Source of the DNA: an uncultured Hyphomicrobiales bacterium
Lineage (GTDB): Bacteria; Pseudomonadota; Alphaproteobacteria; Rhizobiales; Xanthobacteraceae
Direction of reading: 5' to 3'
Assembly (NCBI GenBank): GCA_903891395.1
Contig: CAITEM010000129.1
Location: 1 to 5,523 of the forward strand
DNA: 5,523 nucleotides
In this document: positions 1 to 5,523 of the stretch, piece by piece
Layout: each line of letters begins with the position of its first letter
Numbering within the stretch: the first letter of the stretch is position 1
Program-made: the position numbers and the translations under genes
The notes under the pieces: model-generated
The model's database searches: none
Told to the model about the DNA's origin: nothing
Seen by the model: the letters and a program-made list of their open reading frames with translations, nothing else

Positions 1-1146
1 CGGCGCATCGAGCGTGGTTTCGAGCATTTCGAGGAATGGCGCGACATGCTGCTCGCCGAAGAAGAGAAAGAGCAGCACAAGCTCGACCGCAAGATCGTCG
101 CCGAAGAGCACTGGATGCGCTACGGCGTCACCGGCCGCCGCAAGCGCAACATGCGCCGGGTCGGCCAGTTGCAGGCGCTGCGCGAGAACCGCCGCACCTA
201 CCGTGGCGCCGCCGGCGACGCCACCATCACCGCGGGCTCCGCGGCGCCGTCCGGCGCGCTGGTGATCGAAGCCAAGAACATCAGCAAGGTCTACGGCGAC
301 CGCGCCATCGTCAACGATTTCTCGATCCGCATTCAGCGCGGCGACCGCATCGGCATCGTCGGCCCGAACGGCAGCGGCAAGACCACGCTGATCAGCATGC
401 TGACCGGCATTCTCGCGCCGGACACGGGCACGGTGAAGCTCGGATCGACACTAGCGATTGCGACGCTCAATCAGCACCGCGACAGTCTCGATCCGAATGT
501 CACGGTCAAGCAGGCGCTGACTGGCGGCGACGGCGATACCGTGGAGGTCAACGGCGTGGCCAAGCACGTCGTCAGCTACATGAAGGACTTTCTGTTTTCG
601 GCCGAGCAGGCGCGCACGCCACTGGGCAAGCTGTCGGGCGGTGAGCGCGGCCGGCTGATGCTGGCGCAGGCGCTGGCCAAACCGTCGAACCTGCTGATCC
701 TCGACGAACCGACCAACGATCTCGACATGGAAACCCTCGACGTGCTCGAGGACATGATCGGCGACTATCCGGGTACCGTGCTGCTGATCAGTCATGACCG
801 CGATTTCCTCGACCGCCTGGTCAGCGGCGTGATCGCGCCGGAAGGCAACGGCAACTGGATCGAATATGCCGGCGGTTATTCCGACATGCTGGCGCAACGC
901 GGCGCTGATCTCACGCGCGAGCAGGCCAAGTCGGACAAGGATAAGCCGACGAAAGCCGTAGCCGCCGTCGCAGACGCGCCGAAACGCAAGATGAAGTTCA
1001 AAGAAAAGCACGCGCTGGAAACGCTGCCTAAGACCATGGCTGCCTTGAACCAAAAGGCCAACGAGTTGCAGGCCAAGCTCGACGACCCGCAATTCTATCT
1101 GCGCGATCGGTCCGGCTTCGAGAAGGTCACCAGCGATCTGGCCTAG
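1..1146 (+). CDS. uup: ABC-F ATPase, Uup type, 5'-partial, C-terminus shortened by an amber codon
   Basis: This is the 3' part of a soluble twin-cassette ABC-F ATPase; 381 codons are visible and the reading frame is open at the left edge, so the first cassette lies outside the window. The visible part starts in the inter-domain linker (arginine/glutamate-rich, with the [16 protein letters not shown] segment typical of Uup), followed by the second cassette: Walker A GPNGSGKT (from base 361), signature LSGGERGR (from 631), Walker [13 protein letters not shown] (from 691) and the switch histidine in ISHD (793-795). A lysine-rich spacer and the start of a C-terminal coiled coil follow. There are no membrane segments. 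ABC-F proteins act on ribosomes; Uup is linked to ribosome function and to tolerance of precise excision of transposons, and its C-terminal coiled coil binds DNA in E. coli. The oddity is the stop at 1144-1146, inside that coiled coil. The family call is secure; Uup rather than another ABC-F subgroup is probable from the linker and C-terminal domain. Confidence 0.9.
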   Translation, partial: RRIERGFEHFEEWRDMLLAEEEKEQHKLDRKIVAEEHWMRYGVTGRRKRNMRRVGQLQALRENRRTYRGAAGDATITAGSAAPSGALVIEAKNISKVYGDRAIVNDFSIRIQRGDRIGIVGPNGSGKTTLISMLTGILAPDTGTVKLGSTLAIATLNQHRDSLDPNVTVKQALTGGDGDTVEVNGVAKHVVSYMKDFLFSAEQARTPLGKLSGGERGRLMLAQALAKPSNLLILDEPTNDLDMETLDVLEDMIGDYPGTVLLISHDRDFLDRLVSGVIAPEGNGNWIEYAGGYSDMLAQRGADLTREQAKSDKDKPTKAVAAVADAPKRKMKFKEKHALETLPKTMAALNQKANELQAKLDDPQFYLRDRSGFEKVTSDLA

Positions 1147-1221
1147 ACGCAGCGCAAGCTGGCGGCGGCGGAAGAGCAGTGGCTGGAGCTGGAAATTCTG
1201 CGCGAGGAATTGGCGGGGTAG
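1147..1221 (+). other. In-frame remnant of the Uup coiled-coil tail after the amber codon
   Basis: The 24 codons after the TAG at 1144-1146 stay open in the same frame and encode a charged heptad-like helix (TQRKLAAAEEQWLELE, then ILREELAG) before a second TAG at 1219-1221. The pattern 'KLAAAEEQWLELE' is what the end of Uup-type coiled coils looks like, compare E. coli Uup with its closing E-rich helix and conserved Trp. This stretch is therefore ancestral coding sequence and not spacer. The second stop is separated from the stop of the convergent synthase gene by a single base. It is either a recent nonsense mutation, a base-call error, or a recoded/readthrough codon; the sequence cannot tell which. 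Confidence 0.75.
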
Positions 1222-1222
1222 G

Positions 1223-2437
1223 TCAGCCCGTAAACGCGCGCGCCGCCAGCACAGCGTTCAGGCCACCGAACGCAAACGAATTGCTGATTGCCGCGCGCAC
1301 CTTCATGCGGCGCGCTTCGTTCGGCACATAATCCAGATCGCAGCCTTCGTCAGCCCCCAGATAATTCATGGTCGGCGGCGCGACGCCGTCGCGGATTGCC
1401 ATGATCGCGGCGACGAACTCCAGCGCCCCAGCGGCGCCGAGCCCATGCCCGACCACCGATTTTGTGGATGAAACGGCGAGCTTGTCCGCCTGGGCGCCGA
1501 AGCTCAAACGCAAAGCCGCCGTCTCGGCGAGGTCGTTGGCCATGGTGCCGGTGCCGTGGGCGTTGACGTAGTCGATTGCGTCCGGCGCCATCTTGGCGTC
1601 GGTCAAAGCGCCGGTGATGGCGCGCGCCATGCCGTTGAGGTCGGGGGCGGTGAGGTCCTTGGCGTCGGCGCTCATGCCGAAGCCCGTGATCTCGGCCAAT
1701 ATCTCCGCTCCCCGTGCCTGTGCGTGCTCGAGCGTCTCCAGCACCAGCACCGCCGCGCCTTCGCCGATGATCATGCCTTTGCGGTCCTTGGAAAACGGAC
1801 GGCACGTATCGGACGACATGATGCGCATGGCTTCCCAGCCCTTCATCGCACCAAAGGTGATGCTCGCCTCGGTGCCGCCGGTCACGGCACAATTCACGCT
1901 GCCGCTGCGCACCATATGAAACGCGACGCCAATGGCGTGCGTCGAGGATGCGCAAGCCGACGAGATCGCGAAGGCCGGGCCCTTGATATTGCAGTGGAGC
2001 GAAACCTGGCTCGCTGGTGCGCTGATCATCGCCTTGGGGATGGTCAGCGGATGCAGGCGTTGGGCGTTCTCGGCATAGATGCGGTGGAAGCTGTCATCGA
2101 CCGTCGTGTGTCCGCCCGATCCGGTGCCGATGATGGCTGCGGTGCGCTCGGCGGTCTCGCCTTGCAGATCGAGGCCGGCTTGCTTGATGGCTTGCCGCGC
2201 GGCGACCACGGCGAATTGCGACACCCGGTCGAGCAACGGGAGTTGGCCGCGCTCGAAATGCGCCGCCGGGTCGAAATCTTTGACCTCGCCGACCAGCTTG
2301 TCTGTCGCCTGACGCGTCGTGCCGAGTGTGGCCTGGGCAAAGCCCGACAGGCCGCCGACCAACGCATCCCAATATTCGTTGGTTGATTGTCCGACCGACG
2401 AGACGACGCCAAGCCCGGTGATGACGACCCGGTTCAA
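1223..2437 (-). CDS. Beta-ketoacyl-ACP synthase, KAS II (FabF/NodE-like)
   Basis: This 404-residue condensing enzyme of the thiolase fold is complete in length (E. coli FabF has 412). It should catalyse decarboxylative Claisen condensation of an acyl chain with malonyl-ACP in the cytoplasm. The catalytic set is intact: Cys162 in SSACASST, His294 in NAHGTGT, Lys326 in SSTKS and His331 in VVGHGLGAAG. The N-terminus NRVVITGLGVVSSVG starts exactly as in the family, which supports the TTG codon at 2435-2437; that codon overlaps the TGA stop of the ACP gene (TTGA), with AAGG at 2448-2451 as a weak ribosome site. Several features recall NodE: DTCRPFSKDR with GEGA in place of the longer FabF segment, 132 residues between Cys and the first His (140 in FabF), and SSACASSTHA around the nucleophile. 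Ser107 stands where FabF has the acyl-pocket Ile108, and the C-terminal loop reads NSFAFGGLN where FabF has NSFGFGGTN. Its coupled ACP is the probable partner. The product is unknown; KAS class is certain, the NodE-like subgroup likely. Confidence 0.93.
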   Translation of the reverse strand: MNRVVITGLGVVSSVGQSTNEYWDALVGGLSGFAQATLGTTRQATDKLVGEVKDFDPAAHFERGQLPLLDRVSQFAVVAARQAIKQAGLDLQGETAERTAAIIGTGSGGHTTVDDSFHRIYAENAQRLHPLTIPKAMISAPASQVSLHCNIKGPAFAISSACASSTHAIGVAFHMVRSGSVNCAVTGGTEASITFGAMKGWEAMRIMSSDTCRPFSKDRKGMIIGEGAAVLVLETLEHAQARGAEILAEITGFGMSADAKDLTAPDLNGMARAITGALTDAKMAPDAIDYVNAHGTGTMANDLAETAALRLSFGAQADKLAVSSTKSVVGHGLGAAGALEFVAAIMAIRDGVAPPTMNYLGADEGCDLDYVPNEARRMKVRAAISNSFAFGGLNAVLAARAFTG

Positions 2438-2691
2438 GCCGGCTGTGCCTTGGCGGCAATGAGCGCATCGACGGTACTAATTAGGTCGCCGACGGTCTTG
2501 CTTTGAATATCTGTATTGGCGTTGAATGGAATAGTGATGTTGAACTTCTCTTCGATGTCAAAGGTCAATGATACCACTTCCATCGAATCTAGCCCGAGCG
2601 TGTCGAGCGGTTCCGACAATTCCAGCGCGTCGCGGGCAAAGGTGATACGGCTCTTGATCATCTCGACGATATCGTGCGCGGAACTTGCCAT
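2434..2691 (-). CDS. Dedicated acyl carrier protein
   Basis: This is a small acidic acyl carrier protein of 85 residues counted from the ATG at 2689-2691. The phosphopantetheine site is Ser36 in the LGLDSMEVVSL motif, preceded by the usual helix I and loop and followed by the acidic recognition helix (SMEVVSLTFDIEEKF). It would be made holo by a phosphopantetheinyl transferase and carry the growing acyl chain for the neighbouring synthase. A TTG lies just before the ATG (2692-2694); ATG is preferred because GAGG (2696-2699) sits 4 bases before it. The end overlaps the synthase start by 4 bases, implying coupled translation. It is not housekeeping AcpP, whose usual neighbours fabD, fabG and fabF are absent, and it lacks the longer, IDSLDF-type sequence of AcpXL. 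In position it matches NodF beside NodE. G+C is clearly lower here than in the flanking genes (44% by hand count over 2461-2580). Confidence 0.92.
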   Translation of the reverse strand: MASSAHDIVEMIKSRITFARDALELSEPLDTLGLDSMEVVSLTFDIEEKFNITIPFNANTDIQSKTVGDLISTVDALIAAKAQPA

Positions 2692-2695
2692 CAAA

Positions 2696-2699
2696 CCTC
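2696..2699 (-). promoter_or_regulatory. Ribosome binding site of the ACP gene
   Basis: On the minus strand the bases read TGAGGTTTG directly before the ATG at 2691, placing GAGG 4 bases upstream. This favours the ATG over the adjacent TTG at 2694, which would leave only one base between the site and the start. Confidence 0.55.
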
Positions 2700-2767
2700 A
2701 GCCTTTTGCCATCGCCGCCACAGGGGGCAATGTCACGTGATTTTTATTCAGGATATCAACGAAGTAA

Positions 2768-2781
2768 ACAGCCTGGGCTGT
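2768..2781. repeat. 14-base inverted repeat, possible operator
   Basis: The bases ACAGCC-TG-GGCTGT form a perfect 6-base dyad with a 2-base spacer. The spacer is too short for a good RNA hairpin, so a protein-binding site is more plausible than a terminator. It sits immediately upstream of, and overlaps by one base, the candidate -35 element of the ACP gene. No regulator gene is in the window to pair with it. Confidence 0.3.
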
Positions 2782-2811
2782 ATCGCACGACTCAGGGGTA
2801 AGGTCGACCGG

Positions 2812-3572
2812 TCAGTTTTTGAGCTTATAGCCGGTCTTGAATATCCACCAAACCACGGCAAGGCAAATCGCTAGAAATAGCAACGTCATGCCGATGCTGA
2901 CGGTGTGGCTGACATCCGAAATCTCGAAGAAACTCCAGCGGAACCCGCTGATCAGATAAACCACTGGGTTGAACAGTGTGATTTTTTGCCACAACGGCGG
3001 CAAGACGCTGGTCGAATAGAAGGTTCCGCCGAGGAACGTCAGCGGCGTGATAATCAAAAGCGGGATGATCTGCAGCTTCTCGAAGCCGTCGGCCCAGATG
3101 CCGATGATGAAGCCGAGCAGGCTGAACGTTATCGATGTCAGCACCAGGAAAGCCAGCATCCAGAACGGATGCGCGATGTGCAGCGGCACGAAGAGAAACG
3201 ACGTCGCCAGGATGATCAGCCCGAGAATTATCGATTTGGTCGCGGCCGCGCCAACATAGCCGATTGCGATCTCGATGCCGGAGATTGGCGCTGACAAAAT
3301 TTCATAGATCGTGCCGGTGAAGCGCGGGAAATAGATGCCGAACGAGGCGTTCATGGTGCTCTGTGTCAGTAACGTCAGCATGATCAGGCCGGGCACGATG
3401 AAAGCGCCGTAGTTGACGCCCTCGATCTCAGTGATGCGCGAGCCGATCGCGGCGCCGAACACCACAAAGTACAGGGAGGTCGACAGTACAGGCGAGACGA
3501 CGCTCTGCCAGATGGTGCGGCCGGTGCGCGCCATTTCGAACTTGTAAATGGCGCCTGCGGCGCGAAGGTTCA

Positions 3573-3576
<4 letters not shown>
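2812..3576 (-). CDS. ABC-2 type exporter permease, YadH/NodJ-like
   Basis: This 254-residue integral membrane protein has about six hydrophobic segments, roughly residues 25-45, 57-75, 107-131, 137-160, 170-187 and 227-247, as usual for ABC-2 permeases. Family hallmarks are the IVPGLIM motif (60-66), the cytoplasmic stretch around YEILSAPIS (91-99), [12 protein letters not shown] (177-188) and [13 protein letters not shown] (202-214). These closely resemble E. coli YadH as I recall it, and NodJ belongs to the same group. It would form the membrane channel for the ATPase encoded just upstream, moving a lipid, glycolipid or similar amphipathic compound out of the cytoplasm; the substrate cannot be read from the sequence. 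The start is an ATGATG pair; the first ATG overlaps the ATPase stop (ATGA, 3573-3576) and has GGTGAG 6 bases upstream (3583-3588), so translation of the two genes is coupled. Family call secure. Confidence 0.92.
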
Positions 3577-4496
<920 letters not shown>

Positions 4497-4569
4497 GGGG
4501 CGCGATTCTTTGGCGGGACACCGCATATAGGCCGGTGGACGGCCATCCGCTACCCCCGAATTGTGGCAA

Positions 4570-5229
4570 TTAGCCCACAGTCAGCAGTGCATTGAGATCG
4601 GCCAGCACGCGCTCCGGCGGAAAATCGGGGTACTCATCAGGCATCCCGGCGCGATTGATCCAGCAGGTGCGAAAACCGACCGATGCACCCGCCATCACAT
4701 CCCAGCGATTCGACGATACGAAGGTGACGTCGGCGGCGGTGCATTCGAAACGATCGGTGACGAGCGCGTAAACCTCCGGCCGCGGTTTGAACATCTTCAA
4801 CGCGTCGACCGACAGCACGGCGTCGAGATCGCCGGCGAGACCCGCCGCATCGAGCGCGCCCTTCAGCATGGCCGGTGAACCGTTGGAAAGAATGCCGGTC
4901 TTGTGACCCTTGGCTTTCAGCGCACGCAACGTTGGCAGCGCATCGGGAAACGCACCGAGCTTGAAGTAAGCCTCAAGGAGCCGGCTTTTAAGTTTCTTGT
5001 CCACCGACGGCACCCGCTCCAGCGCATAGTCGAGCGCGCGTTGCGTCAAGGTCCAGAAATCGACGTAGTGGCCCGCCAGCGTCAGCGTCCAGCTATATTC
5101 GAGTTGCTTGGTGCGCCAGATGTCCGACAGCCGGTCGGCTTCGGGTCCCGCCTCAGCGCGGTGCCGGGCAATCGCGGCGTGGACGTCGAGCAACGTGCCG
5201 TAGGCGTCGAACACAAAAATCGATGGCAT
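4570..5229 (-). CDS. HAD-family haloacid dehalogenase, type II (L-2-haloacid dehalogenase-like)
   Basis: This 219-residue soluble HAD hydrolase is of normal length for type II haloacid dehalogenases. The reported active-site set of L-2-haloacid dehalogenase can be matched in full: nucleophile Asp8 and Thr12 in [10 protein letters not shown], Arg39 in [10 protein letters not shown], Ser115-Asn116 in SNGS, Lys148 and Tyr154 in [10 protein letters not shown], Ser172, Asn174 and Asp177 in [10 protein letters not shown]. The tyrosine after the nucleophile (DAYGT) separates it from phosphatases of the same superfamily, which carry Asp there. The predicted reaction is hydrolytic removal of halogen from short 2-haloacids with inversion; the true substrate may differ, since many such genes are not in catabolic clusters. 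The ATG at 5227-5229 has GGGAGG 5 bases upstream (5235-5240). It lies first in the minus-strand train, 73 bases before the exporter ATPase; shared transcription is possible but no functional tie is evident. Confidence 0.92.
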   Translation of the reverse strand: MPSIFVFDAYGTLLDVHAAIARHRAEAGPEADRLSDIWRTKQLEYSWTLTLAGHYVDFWTLTQRALDYALERVPSVDKKLKSRLLEAYFKLGAFPDALPTLRALKAKGHKTGILSNGSPAMLKGALDAAGLAGDLDAVLSVDALKMFKPRPEVYALVTDRFECTAADVTFVSSNRWDVMAGASVGFRTCWINRAGMPDEYPDFPPERVLADLNALLTVG

Positions 5230-5303
5230 GGAAACCTCCCGAACGGCTATGGTTACAAACCGCCTGCACGGCGCAAAGAAGAAAATTCGACGGGGAGTGG
5301 CGA
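5230..5303. promoter_or_regulatory. Divergent intergenic region, dehalogenase and aminotransferase genes
   Basis: These 74 bases separate two head-to-head genes and must hold the start signals for both. Both ribosome sites are clear: GGGAGG at 5235-5240 on the minus strand and GGGGAG at 5292-5297 on the plus strand. I see no convincing -35/-10 pair on either strand; the best -10-like match is TGTAAC on the minus strand near 5249-5254. An AT-rich run (AAAGAAGAAAATT) lies at 5276-5288. Confidence 0.4.
5292..5297 (+). promoter_or_regulatory. Ribosome binding site fixing the aminotransferase start
   Basis: GGGGAG stands 6 bases before the ATG at 5304-5306, a near-ideal spacing. It supports this ATG as the start of the gene that runs off the right edge. 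Confidence 0.6.
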
Positions 5304-5523
5304 ATGGCGGGAGCGGACTGGTCGAAGACCTGGACCTATTACAAAGGCGATTGGCACGAGGGTAACATCCCGATCATGGGCGTGCGCTCGCATGCCGCGC
5401 TGTTCTCGTCCTCCGTATTCGACGGCGCCCGCACTTTCGAAGGCGTGACGCCCGATCTCGACCTGCATTGCGTGCGGATCAATTCCTCGGCGACGGCGAT
5501 GTTTCTTAAACCCGTCGTCGCGC
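5304..5523 (+). CDS. Class IV PLP aminotransferase, branched-chain amino acid aminotransferase-like, 3'-partial
   Basis: The first 73 codons of a gene that runs off the right edge. The N-terminus begins MAGADWSKTWTYYKGDW and continues with HEGNIPIMGVRSHAALFSSS, VFDGARTFEGVTPDLDLHC and VRINSSATAM. The 'FDGARTFEG' stretch with a following 'H..R...SA' helix is the hallmark of the small N-terminal domain of fold-type IV aminotransferases (IlvE, D-amino acid aminotransferase, aminodeoxychorismate lyase); the order resembles branched-chain aminotransferases of alphaproteobacteria. Such enzymes move the amino group between glutamate and branched-chain 2-oxo acids using PLP. The catalytic lysine and PLP-binding loops lie beyond the window, so substrate class is not proven here. 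It is transcribed away from the dehalogenase gene and is probably unrelated to the minus-strand module. Confidence 0.85.
   Translation, partial: MAGADWSKTWTYYKGDWHEGNIPIMGVRSHAALFSSSVFDGARTFEGVTPDLDLHCVRINSSATAMFLKPVVA

Larger units (their letters stand above)
2692..2811 (-). promoter_or_regulatory. Intergenic gap with candidate promoter for the ACP-synthase pair
   Basis: This 120-base gap between the permease stop and the ACP start is the largest break in the minus-strand train and is locally AT-rich. A possible sigma-70-like promoter reads TTTACT (2763-2768) and AAAAAT (2740-2745) on the minus strand with a 17-base spacer, each matching 4 of 6 consensus bases. A perfect 6-base inverted repeat touches the -35 element (listed separately). 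No T-tract terminator for the exporter genes is visible. The ACP and synthase may thus have their own promoter as well as readthrough from the exporter. Confidence 0.3.

Noticed and set aside
451..1092. Minus-strand open frame of 213 codons opposite the Uup gene
   Set aside because: It is antisense to a secure ABC-F cassette in a GC-rich genome and its translation has no recognisable domain; a frame shadow.
1556..2386. Plus-strand open frame of 276 codons opposite the synthase gene
   Set aside because: It is fully antisense to the KAS gene with its intact catalytic motifs, and its His/Arg/Ala-rich translation resembles no family.
2734..2739. CACGTG palindrome in the ACP leader as a regulator site
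   Set aside because: A single six-base palindrome has no specific bacterial meaning without a second copy or known regulator.
2802..2813. Overlapping palindromes GGTCGACC and GACCGGTC at the permease stop as an operator or terminator
   Set aside because: Short self-complementary GC words are common here; there is no loop for a hairpin, and the T-run (2815-2819) lies inside the permease coding end, on the wrong side for minus-strand termination.
4530..4544. Hairpin GGCCG-GTGGA-CGGCC between the dehalogenase and exporter ATPase genes as a terminator
   Set aside because: The stem is only 5 bases, no T-run follows on the minus strand, and flanking bases do not pair; chance in GC-rich sequence is likely.
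5253..5468. Minus-strand open frame of 71 codons across the divergent promoter region
   Set aside because: It overlaps the well-supported aminotransferase start on the other strand and shows no family features.

Overview
The window looks like a chromosomal segment of an alphaproteobacterium, most likely in the Hyphomicrobiales (Bradyrhizobium/Rhodopseudomonas-like). This rests on the high G+C content, GCC/GGC/CTG-rich codon use and the flavour of the proteins as I recall them; no marker gene fixes the taxon. There are no rRNAs, tRNAs, insertion sequences or CRISPR arrays. Gene density is very high and several genes overlap or nearly touch.

Layout, left to right: (1) bases 1-1146, plus strand, the 3' part of an ABC-F ATPase of the Uup type. 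It is cut by the window edge and ends at an in-frame amber codon; 24 more codons of recognisable coiled-coil tail follow before a second amber at 1219-1221. (2) Bases 1223-5229, minus strand, a gene train read right to left: a type II haloacid dehalogenase (4570-5229), an ABC-2 exporter made of an ATPase (3573-4496) and a permease (2812-3576) that overlap by ATGA, a 120-base gap, then an acyl carrier protein (2434-2691) and a ketoacyl-ACP synthase (1223-2437) that overlap by TTGA. (3) From 5304 to the right edge, plus strand, the start of a class IV aminotransferase resembling branched-chain amino acid aminotransferases, transcribed divergently from the dehalogenase gene.

The most interesting part is the minus-strand block. 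A dedicated ACP, translationally coupled to a specialised condensing enzyme, lies directly downstream of a YadG/YadH-type exporter, the family from which the Nod-factor exporter NodIJ is thought to derive. The condensing enzyme has several features closer to NodE than to housekeeping FabF, and the ACP occupies the place of NodF. The whole looks like a small 'make an unusual acyl chain and export a lipid-linked product' module without nodulation genes. The pairing of ACP with synthase is well supported; a shared function with the exporter is inference from proximity.
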